This document shows positions 50,305 to 57,428 of a stretch of 64,000 nt of DNA, piece by piece (the stretch's first letter is position 1; each line of letters starts with the position of its first letter). A model generated the notes under the pieces. It did no database searches. It was not told the DNA's origin and saw nothing but the letters and a program-made list of their open reading frames with translations. The stretch spans positions 62,001 through 126,000 of the forward strand of contig NZ_JALJXV010000007.1 in the NCBI RefSeq assembly GCF_024170285.1. Reading direction: 5' to 3'. Source of the DNA: Natronocella acetinitrilica (lineage in GTDB: Bacteria; Pseudomonadota; Gammaproteobacteria; Nitrococcales; Aquisalimonadaceae). A program made the position numbers and the translations under genes.

Positions 50305-52389
50305 CTAGTGTCGCTCATTCACCAGAGCCTCCGTCGCCGGAGAAGCTGCGTTGTCAGCCGTTACGGTCACGCCCGGAGGAATGCGATACACGGCAAAATG
50401 TCCATCGACACTGCGATAAGCGCGATGCTCGGCGAATGCCTGCTCCGCAATGATTTCGCCGTCGGTGCGGAATGCCGAGACTTCCGTGCGGGCGATCAGC
50501 CAGACCGTGCGTCGGGAAGACGTAATCACATCAAGCAGGTCATCCGCGGATGACAGCAGCGGCGCGCCCTCCCAGATGTCCCGCGTCCCGCTCTGCCCTG
50601 AAATCCCGTGAAAACGCCCGCCCAGTCGATCCATGTACAGGTAATCCATGCGTTCGAGATAGTACGGGAGAGCGTATTCAGCCGAGATCACGATGTCGTC
50701 TGCAGACTTCTGTTCATTAACAAATGCTGCCAGTGAACGGAAATCATGCCGTGCGTAGAAATGGTCAGTCCGATAAGGACCGTACTCCATTCGGTAGGTC
50801 ACCCGATCGGAGTCGATGGCGAGCAGGTGATCAAGGCTGAAATCCTCGGAAACCACGATCAAGGTTGCCAGTACGGCACCCAGAGCAGCCAGGCGCCGGG
50901 GCTCGCTGCCAATCACCGAGGTGAGCCGCACGATGGCCACGGCAGCGAGAATCAGGACAGCCGAGTAGATGGCGTAGGTATACCGCGTGCTGGTGTATAA
51001 GGAATCAATAACCGCAACGATGATGCAGATCGCGATCACCGCTCCTGTCAGCAGAAGATACCCCTCGTCCCGGACGTTCTCGCGACGCAGCGCCTGCCAG
51101 ATGGCGAAGGTGATCAGCAGCGCCATCACCGCGGTCTGCACCGGCATTGCCCGCATCCACTGCAGAACCACGACCGCATAGACCGGCGGATAGTCGAATA
51201 GGAGCAGAACTGCATCCTTAACGGGATGCCCGGTGGCGTTGTAGAGCATTGCCTCCCCAGGCGAGACGTGGACGGCGACGGCAAACCAGTAGGCAAGTGC
51301 CAGCGGTGGCAGCAAGATCGTCATCTGCACCAGGCGACGCCGCATCAATCCGGGCCAGGATTGTCTTGCTGGAGCAAACCACAGGACCGCCAGCGCACCT
51401 GCCAGTACCAGTAGCCCGAACTGGTGCAGCATGGCCAGAATCGGCACGCCGATGGGTAGCAGCAAGGTCCAGCGCCGGGAGACTGGTGACCTGTCTCCGA
51501 CGGCCGTCCAGAGCCAACCAACGGCCACAATCGCTGCGAGCAGAATGACGAGCGCTAGCCCTGCCAACCACGGCCAGGCAGTCGGCACCTGGGTGAGGAG
51601 AATCGGTGGCAAATGTACGGGAAGACCAAGACCAGAGCCTTGCAGCGGCATGTCGGGTGGCAGGAAGTCGGTAACACCAAATCGACGGAAATTAACCATC
51701 GTGTAGACGACTGTCACGGCGAGCAATATAGCCGGGACAGTTACTTGGCTTACTATTTTCAACTGACGACTGAAGAGCAGCGGCACGAAGTTCAGCCCCA
51801 CCAGGAGGATCGCAAACTCGGAGACGAGAATCGCCAAAGCCGACAGAACCAGCATCCAGTGCATGGCGCGTTGATCGCCATCGAAGACGACGCGGTGCAA
51901 ACAATAGAGATGCCAGATGGCCAGCGTGCCGAAAGGCGCATACATCCGCGCGAAGCGGGCAAACTCCACCTCCCAGAGAGAGAGGCTGAACAGGATCAGC
52001 GCCGCACAACCCGCGGTCAGGCCGGCAAGCCGATGCGCCAACAGGAATACCGCCGGGAGCGCAGCCAGATTGAACAGGACGGTGACAAGGCGGAAGGCAA
52101 ACTCATGGCTCATTCCCGAGAGGAACAAAGGTGCCACCAGGTATTGGACCAGGATGCCGCGGTCGTAAAAGCCGCCGCCGTGAAACCGGGGTAGGCCGTG
52201 CTCCAGGATGCTCTTGACGGAGGTGGCGATATAATACTCGTCAATAGCGAACGGCGATTTTTCCAGGCCAAGGAATCGCGCATAGATGCCAAAGCCGATC
52301 AGGACAGCCGTAACTGCCAGCGCAATGGATCGGGCTGCCGGAAACGCCTGTGACGATTCGCCTGTCCAGTCCTTCATGACACGGTTCAT
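50305..52389 (-). CDS. GT39-type membrane glycosyltransferase (ArnT/PMT-like)
   Basis: 694 residues. About 12 membrane helices fill residues 20-530, and a soluble C-terminal part follows. Early loop sequence SPFAIDEYYIATSVKSILEH near 45 carries the DE pair (Asp48, Glu49) characteristic of ArnT and dolichyl-phosphate-mannose mannosyltransferases, which take a sugar from a polyprenyl phosphate on the periplasmic side. Potential donors are the products of the two GT2 proteins encoded at 21643-23663. The stop codon TAG (50305-50307) lies in the CTAG target site of the inserted element and was unaffected by it. Before insertion the gene overlapped the heparinase-like gene by 14 bases. Confidence 0.82.
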   Translation of the reverse strand: MNRVMKDWTGESSQAFPAARSIALAVTAVLIGFGIYARFLGLEKSPFAIDEYYIATSVKSILEHGLPRFHGGGFYDRGILVQYLVAPLFLSGMSHEFAFRLVTVLFNLAALPAVFLLAHRLAGLTAGCAALILFSLSLWEVEFARFARMYAPFGTLAIWHLYCLHRVVFDGDQRAMHWMLVLSALAILVSEFAILLVGLNFVPLLFSRQLKIVSQVTVPAILLAVTVVYTMVNFRRFGVTDFLPPDMPLQGSGLGLPVHLPPILLTQVPTAWPWLAGLALVILLAAIVAVGWLWTAVGDRSPVSRRWTLLLPIGVPILAMLHQFGLLVLAGALAVLWFAPARQSWPGLMRRRLVQMTILLPPLALAYWFAVAVHVSPGEAMLYNATGHPVKDAVLLLFDYPPVYAVVVLQWMRAMPVQTAVMALLITFAIWQALRRENVRDEGYLLLTGAVIAICIIVAVIDSLYTSTRYTYAIYSAVLILAAVAIVRLTSVIGSEPRRLAALGAVLATLIVVSEDFSLDHLLAIDSDRVTYRMEYGPYRTDHFYARHDFRSLAAFVNEQKSADDIVISAEYALPYYLERMDYLYMDRLGGRFHGISGQSGTRDIWEGAPLLSSADDLLDVITSSRRTVWLIARTEVSAFRTDGEIIAEQAFAEHRAYRSVDGHFAVYRIPPGVTVTADNAASPATEALVNERH

Positions 52390-52428
52390 GCGCCCCCCTG
52401 CTCCTTGTCGTATGGGCTCTACACAGGC

Positions 52429-53226
52429 TCAACCGCCGTAGTAGTCCTTCCTGCTGGCGCCACGATCCGCAAAATTCAGCACGGTCCCGATCACGTTCGT
52501 TCCTTCCAACAGGGCTGTGGCCTGCTGCAGTTCCGTCTCCAGCGTGCGGTGGTTCGCCACCACAAGCAGCGTGGCGTCCAGATTGGCGGCGAAGACCATG
52601 ACATCGCCGCCGACCAGCGCCGGTGGCAAATCGAAGATCACTACAGCCTTCGGGAACATCCGCTTCAGACTGGAGATGAACTTCTGGATCCGGTCCGCGG
52701 AGAGTTCTTCGGGGCGCAGGCGTGTCTCGGTACGCCCGGGGATCAGAAAAAGCCCCGGTGGGGGCAGTTGCAGAACGACATCCCCGATGGCGGCGTCCTT
52801 GACCAGTGCATCCCCCAGCCCGGCATTGACCTTGAGCCCGAAAAGACGGGCCAACGAGGGGCGGCGCACATCAGAGTCAACCAGCAGCACCGGAAATGTG
52901 CGTATCTGTGCAATGCTGATGGCAAGGTTCGCGGAGGTCAGGCTCTTGCCATCACCGGGAGATGGGCTGGTGATGCCCAGGGTGGACATGCCGTCCTGAC
53001 GAACCCGGTGCAGAACACGGGTCCGCAGAAGCGAGTAGCAATCGATCATCTGCTGCGGCGCCGCGCCGGTGATCAGCCGGTTGCGCTCCATCACCGTCTC
53101 ATTCCATTGCACCCGGCGCGGCCCCTTCTGGCCGCCTTGTTCGCCACCTCTGGCGACCATGTCCGGGCTGTCGCCATCTTCATCCTGCCGCGCAATATCA
53201 AGCGCTCTGACGATCGTGTCGGTCAT
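52429..53226 (-). CDS. Polysaccharide tyrosine-kinase-like ATPase (CpsD/CapB type)
   Basis: 265 residues from the ATG at 53226, which overlaps the stop of the Wzz-like gene as ATGA; the frame extends 17 codons into that gene. Walker A SPGDGKSLTSANLA is near 87-100, Walker A' VLLVDSDVRRPS near 118, and Walker B VVIFDLPPALVGGD near 205. Only two C-terminal tyrosines are seen (KDYYGG), fewer than in typical autokinases, so phosphorylation control may be reduced. It should work with the Wzz-like membrane partner encoded just upstream to control polymer length and export. Confidence 0.85.
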   Translation of the reverse strand: MTDTIVRALDIARQDEDGDSPDMVARGGEQGGQKGPRRVQWNETVMERNRLITGAAPQQMIDCYSLLRTRVLHRVRQDGMSTLGITSPSPGDGKSLTSANLAISIAQIRTFPVLLVDSDVRRPSLARLFGLKVNAGLGDALVKDAAIGDVVLQLPPPGLFLIPGRTETRLRPEELSADRIQKFISSLKRMFPKAVVIFDLPPALVGGDVMVFAANLDATLLVVANHRTLETELQQATALLEGTNVIGTVLNFADRGASRKDYYGG

Positions 53227-54941
53227 GACGAGACGTCCTCCGGCCAGGCGAGAAATCCTTCGGCGAAGCCGTACCATGTGGCTGCGACGATCAGGGCGAC
53301 GACGAGCAGCCAGCCAAGTCCCGCCCGCAGCATGCGATTTCGCCGCTCACGCCGGGTCAGGTAGACGGGAATCGCTGCGAGTGGCGGCGCGCCCCACACG
53401 GCCAGCACGCCTCGGGCGCCCCGGACCGTCTTGTCGAAATATTCCACCAGTGCAGCAATCCCCGTACTGGTGCCTGCAGCGAAAATGAAACCAAGCGCGG
53501 CGATCCCTGCACGCATGGGTCTGGCAGGCTCCGATGGCATCGCCGCCTTGCCAGTCAAGGTGAACCGGTCACCGATCTGCCCGCTTTCGATGCGCTCGGC
53601 CGCCTCTGCCTGCAAGAGCTTGTTCCGCGTTTCCTCATACTCCCGCAGGATCTGTTCGTGGTTGCGGGTCAGTACCTGGAACTCCCGCTCCACGGTTGGA
53701 CTGGACACCACGCGGGTATCGAACTCGGTGACCCGACGTTGCAGCGCTTCACGACGGGCCATTTCGGATGCAATGTCCGACTCCACGCTGCGCAGCCTGG
53801 ACACGGCGGCTATGTAGGCTGGGTTATCGGCCTGAACAGTTTCGCCGTCTGCGGAGCGATTGAAATTATTGAGTCGATCCCGATTTGCCCCGACTGCCCG
53901 CTCCAGCGCTGCAATCTGCGCGGGATCAACGTCCGGGTCGGCACGGGCTTCGAACAACCGGGTCCGATCCGCTTCAGCCGCCTGGATCAGGCGTAGCAGT
54001 TCCGACGCCCCGTCGGACTGCCCCACCAGGGCCTGCAGTTCGTTTCTCAGTCTGGCGAAGCTCGGATGTCGCGGCGCGTAGGACCCGGCCATGGTGAGAT
54101 ACTCGAGACGCAACCGCTCAACCTGGTTGGATGGCGTCAACTGCCGTCGATCTCCCGCCAGCACATTCATGCGCGGCTCTATCTGGCTCAATTGCGCCTC
54201 CAGCCCGATTCTCAATTGGGTCAGGCCGTTGATGCCCTCACTGATACGGTCGATCTGGTCCTGGATCGCTTCCAGCCGGTTCATGTTGAATTGCACGAAC
54301 TGTGGCAGGCTCGACGCATTGGCCGTCTTGAAGGCCTCGAGTGCGTCTTCGTGCTCGCTGATCTTCTGTTCCAGTTCCTGGGTCCTTGTTCGCAGGAAAC
54401 GAGTCAGCCGAGCGGCCTGCTCGGCGCGCGCACGGTCACTTTCCTCCAGATAGCGTTCGGCGATGCCGTTGGCGACTTTCATTGCGGTTTCCGGGTCAGC
54501 TGAGGCATGGGTGATCGTGAAGGCCACCGCCACAGCGGCGTTGCGCCGCATTTCTTCCTCGCCTACATCAACATAGAGGATCTCGCGACGGGTCTTCCGA
54601 CGGATGGTGGCCGCAAGCTCCCCGCGGGCCCCTGCTTCGCGCAGCTCCGGATACACGTCAAGCTGCTCGGCAAGCTCCCACAGGCTGCTGGTGGACATGA
54701 CCGCCTGACCCAGATTGCTCAGGTGCTCGTTCACATACCCCACCACCACGGTGGACTGGATCAGATTGGCCGGCACGTGGTGACGATCGATGCGGATGCT
54801 CGCGGTGGACTCGTACTCCGCCGGCAGCCACATGGCTGCTGCTACGCTCCCACCAAAGATCATCGCGAACACAAGGAAAAGAAGCATTTTCCTGCGGCGA
54901 AACATGTCAATGTAGTCGGCAAATGAGGGCACGGTAAGCAC
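53223..54941 (-). CDS. Wzz/GNVR chain-length determinant-like protein
   Basis: 572 residues from a GTG at 54941 with GGAGGGAG seven bases upstream; the open frame to 55070 would overlap the next gene by 100 bases. N-terminal helix KMLLFLVFAMIFGGSVAAAM, then a long periplasmic region with several coiled-coil stretches (LTRFLRTRTQELEQKISEHE, QDQIDRISEGINGL), then the proline-rich helix end AMPSEPARPMRAGIAALGFI and a final helix near the C terminus. It has no kinase domain; that is the separate next gene, which overlaps by ATGA. This is the polysaccharide co-polymerase of the locus. Confidence 0.87.
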   Translation of the reverse strand: MLTVPSFADYIDMFRRRKMLLFLVFAMIFGGSVAAAMWLPAEYESTASIRIDRHHVPANLIQSTVVVGYVNEHLSNLGQAVMSTSSLWELAEQLDVYPELREAGARGELAATIRRKTRREILYVDVGEEEMRRNAAVAVAFTITHASADPETAMKVANGIAERYLEESDRARAEQAARLTRFLRTRTQELEQKISEHEDALEAFKTANASSLPQFVQFNMNRLEAIQDQIDRISEGINGLTQLRIGLEAQLSQIEPRMNVLAGDRRQLTPSNQVERLRLEYLTMAGSYAPRHPSFARLRNELQALVGQSDGASELLRLIQAAEADRTRLFEARADPDVDPAQIAALERAVGANRDRLNNFNRSADGETVQADNPAYIAAVSRLRSVESDIASEMARREALQRRVTEFDTRVVSSPTVEREFQVLTRNHEQILREYEETRNKLLQAEAAERIESGQIGDRFTLTGKAAMPSEPARPMRAGIAALGFIFAAGTSTGIAALVEYFDKTVRGARGVLAVWGAPPLAAIPVYLTRRERRNRMLRAGLGWLLVVALIVAATWYGFAEGFLAWPEDVSS

Positions 54942-54966
54942 GTTGTGTCTCCCTCCCCGCCAGGCC

Positions 54967-56175
54967 TCAGGGACCAAGCAGCGGGGTATACTGAATACCC
55001 AGATAGACCAGGTTGCTGTTCGCCGTGCCGGGAATGCCTTCCCGGTCACGGTGACGGAATTCGTAATCAACGGTGAGCTTCCACTCGGGGGTCAGCCGAT
55101 AACGCACACCAGGCGCGACGCTGACGAAGCGCCTGGTGGTATCCACCGGTGTGGGGCGACCAACGGCTCGCGTGGTGAAGCCGCGACCGAGTATCGACGC
55201 CTGCCACCGCGGCCCGAGGTCGTGGGTCGCCGACAACAGAATCTGATCGGTCTCGTTCAGAACGCCGGACAGGGTTGGCAGCAAGCGCCGTTCGGCCGTG
55301 ATGGCCCCCACCCAGTCTTCACCGCGTGTGTTCAATTGCAGAGATCCCACTCCGCCGGTGGAGCTATCCAGGTCATCGGCACTTCCGGCAGGTTCCAGCC
55401 TGCGAACACCGGCCGATGCAATCAACCCGGAGCGTTCGGTGAGGAACCGCCGGTAGTTGAGCGAGACACCATAGAGGTCCTGATCGTTACCACCTGTTTT
55501 CGGTCGGAACTGTCCGCCGATGATGGAGACCCCTGCCGTGTCACGTTGCGTCAACGCGTAGTCGGTTCGTACCTCGACCTCGTGATTCCAGGAGTCGACG
55601 TAACCCGGCGGGCTGCCCTCGAACCCCAGATAGCGTCCGATATAGCCAGCGCCGACAGAGAGCCGATCGCTGAGGTCATGGCTGACAGATGGCGTGAGGA
55701 ACAGCCGATACCGGGTGATGGTTTCACGGCTAATGCGCGTGTCGATATCCGATCCGGCGTCCAGACTGTCGTCCGGATCTGTCAGGTCGATAGTCTGCTC
55801 ATTACGCTCGGTGTTGCGGTCGCGGTAGGCACGACCATCCAGTTGCCACGTGGTGTTCTCCCGTACGAATTGACTGCGCCCCTGTACCTGCTGGAATGTC
55901 TCGCTGCCCAGATCATCATCGCTGCCCAGGTAGGAGGAATATCCGGCCTGGCCACGCAAACGGATGACCTGCACGTCTGTGCGCCGTTCTGCCACCGCCC
56001 CCACGGCACCGGTTACCCGCATGGCGTCCTCGCCATCGCGCTCATCAAGGTCGATGTTGCTCACGTAGCCCACCCGGCTCTCGAACTCCGGCCCGAAGGC
56101 CCAGCTCTGGGCGCTCGACTGTGTGGTTACAGACACCGCGGCCAACATCAGAGCCATGGCAATCCACGGTGCCAT
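54967..56175 (-). CDS. Outer-membrane beta-barrel protein (EpsL/BBP2-like)
   Basis: 402 residues from the ATG at 56175, which opens a signal peptide (MAPWIAMALMLAAVSVTTQS, cleaved after AQS or so); the longer frame overlaps the Wza-like gene. The mature part is a chain of amphipathic beta strands with aromatic girdles (FESRVGYVSNIDLDERDGED, YTLTP-like turns, RLTPEWKLTVDYEFRHRDRE) and ends in IQYTPLLGP. It resembles putative beta-barrel porin 2 proteins found in exosortase-type polysaccharide loci, where EpsL-like barrels are proposed to help polymer pass the outer membrane. It lies between the Wza-like and Wzz-like genes. Confidence 0.78.
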   Translation of the reverse strand: MAPWIAMALMLAAVSVTTQSSAQSWAFGPEFESRVGYVSNIDLDERDGEDAMRVTGAVGAVAERRTDVQVIRLRGQAGYSSYLGSDDDLGSETFQQVQGRSQFVRENTTWQLDGRAYRDRNTERNEQTIDLTDPDDSLDAGSDIDTRISRETITRYRLFLTPSVSHDLSDRLSVGAGYIGRYLGFEGSPPGYVDSWNHEVEVRTDYALTQRDTAGVSIIGGQFRPKTGGNDQDLYGVSLNYRRFLTERSGLIASAGVRRLEPAGSADDLDSSTGGVGSLQLNTRGEDWVGAITAERRLLPTLSGVLNETDQILLSATHDLGPRWQASILGRGFTTRAVGRPTPVDTTRRFVSVAPGVRYRLTPEWKLTVDYEFRHRDREGIPGTANSNLVYLGIQYTPLLGP

Positions 56176-56230
56176 CTCGAACCGGTGTCGCAACAAACGC
56201 TGCTCCTGCCGGTTCGAGGCGAAGGCGTGC

Positions 56231-56875
56231 TCATGGGACAAGGACCACGTCCCCGCTCTGCAAGAGCACGTTCTGATCGAGGCCGCGTCCGCGCTTGACG
56301 GCCGAATAGTCGAATGGATAGACACGTTCGCCGTCCGCGGTACGCCGTATGACACTGATGCGACTCTCGGCGGCAAACGGTGTCAGGCCGCCGGCAAGCG
56401 TTAGCGCCTGTATCACATCCACGTAGCGGCCTACGGTGAACTGTCCGGGATTGTTGACCTTGCCCAGCACATAGATCTGATAGCCTGAAACCTTCACCAC
56501 CGAGACGGTCACCAGGGCGTCGGGAATATAGGCGTGAATGCGTCGCGTCAGCTCCTCTTGCACCTCGGTCGCCGTTCGCCCGGCTACCTGCAGGTCGCCC
56601 GCCAGGGGGAAGGAGATTCCACCATCGGGCCGCACCAGCACTTCCCGGAGCAGGTCCTCCTCCTGCCAGACGGAGATCTCCAGCACATCCTCCGGCCCGA
56701 TCTGATATTCCGGACCGGTACTCGGTTGAATAGCCTGCGAAGGCGCGGCAGCATCACCGCGAGGCCGCGGATCACTCGCCCCGCCGAGGGCACAGCCGGT
56801 CATGGCAACCAGCACCGCACCGCAGACGAGCATGCGCGTCGCACTTTGCAGAAAGTCTTTCAGGCATGTATGCAT
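56231..56875 (-). CDS. Polysaccharide export lipoprotein (Wza-like)
   Basis: 214 residues from the ATG at 56875, with AGGGTG upstream; a GTG at 56887 is an alternative. Residues 1-28 form a lipoprotein signal ending at VAMTGC (Cys28). The mature part has the export domain YQIGPEDVLEISVWQEEDLL near 50-70 and a SLBB domain (VSGYQIYVLGKVNNPGQFTV near 130-150). It should form the outer-membrane translocation pore for the polymer. It is the second gene of the export operon and ends 55 bases before the beta-barrel start. Confidence 0.9.
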   Translation of the reverse strand: MHTCLKDFLQSATRMLVCGAVLVAMTGCALGGASDPRPRGDAAAPSQAIQPSTGPEYQIGPEDVLEISVWQEEDLLREVLVRPDGGISFPLAGDLQVAGRTATEVQEELTRRIHAYIPDALVTVSVVKVSGYQIYVLGKVNNPGQFTVGRYVDVIQALTLAGGLTPFAAESRISVIRRTADGERVYPFDYSAVKRGRGLDQNVLLQSGDVVLVP

Positions 56876-56910
56876 GCTGATCCCCACCCTGGCCGAATTG
56901 GACTAATGAG

Positions 56911-57240
56911 TCATCTGGGGCCGGGTTGCATGCGTCGACGGGCGACCAGAAGTAGGCCCACCACGCCGAAAGTGATCGCCACCGCCAGACCGGTATGACC
57001 GCTCTCGCTGGTAACGACCACGTCACCACCCTGCCCGCTATTGCGTTGATTTCGTGTTTCCGGGCGGACCGCCCGATGCGCGTTGTCCAGCACACTGTTC
57101 TGAACTGCCGAGGGGAATACGTTGCCAACGGCCGATCCGTGCCCGTCCTGAGCAAACACCTGACCAGCCCCAAGCAGGCCTGCCAGGCAGACTGTCAGGC
57201 CCAGACCACCAAGTGCGCCACGCGACGATAATCCCACCAT
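56911..57240 (-). CDS. Small secreted protein with C-terminal membrane tail, function unknown
   Basis: 109 residues from the ATG at 57240, supported by GGGAG nine bases upstream and by the predicted transcription start near 57313. Residues 1-~30 are a signal peptide ending QVFAQ. A short hydrophilic middle (GSAVGNVFPSAVQNSVLD) leads to a single C-terminal helix TGLAVAITFGVVGLLLVARRR with a basic tail. The tripartite layout recalls C-terminal sorting signals, yet there is no PEP motif. As the first gene of the export operon it may be an accessory to export. I do not recognise a family. Confidence 0.6.
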   Translation of the reverse strand: MVGLSSRGALGGLGLTVCLAGLLGAGQVFAQDGHGSAVGNVFPSAVQNSVLDNAHRAVRPETRNQRNSGQGGDVVVTSESGHTGLAVAITFGVVGLLLVARRRMQPGPR

Positions 57241-57346
57241 CGAACTGCTCCCGTTCGCATCGGCCAACTGGCTCGAAGCCCCTTTGCCAGGCCGGTTTCG
57301 ACCGATTTGTTCTGAGTGCAGGTTAGGTGGGTGGTCTGACAGGGTC

Positions 57347-57362
57347 TGTACGCTAACGTACA
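57347..57362. promoter_or_regulatory. Crp/Fnr-type operator, site 4, with divergent promoters
   Basis: TGTACGCTAACGTACA, the most symmetric copy. Rightward TAAGGT (57384-57389) and leftward TAACCT (57320-57325) both give a centre at -41.5. Expected starts are near 57396 (33-base leader to 57429) and 57313 (73-base leader). It drives the export operon leftward and the priming operon rightward. Confidence 0.66.
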
Positions 57363-57428
57363 GATGTTGAGGGGGGCCAATCCTAAGGTGTGACAAGCGT
57401 GGATTGGACACCCGGAGACGCGGAAAAC

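Noticed and set aside
50064-50318. 84-codon reverse frame across the inserted element
   Set aside because: It starts at the ancestral ATG of the heparinase-like gene and reads through the repeat arms; its sequence is dictated by the hairpins and shows no protein-like pattern.
54943-56298. Forward frame of 451 codons opposite the beta-barrel gene
   Set aside because: Antisense shadow; no signal, motif or ribosome binding site, and the opposite strand encodes a clear outer-membrane protein.
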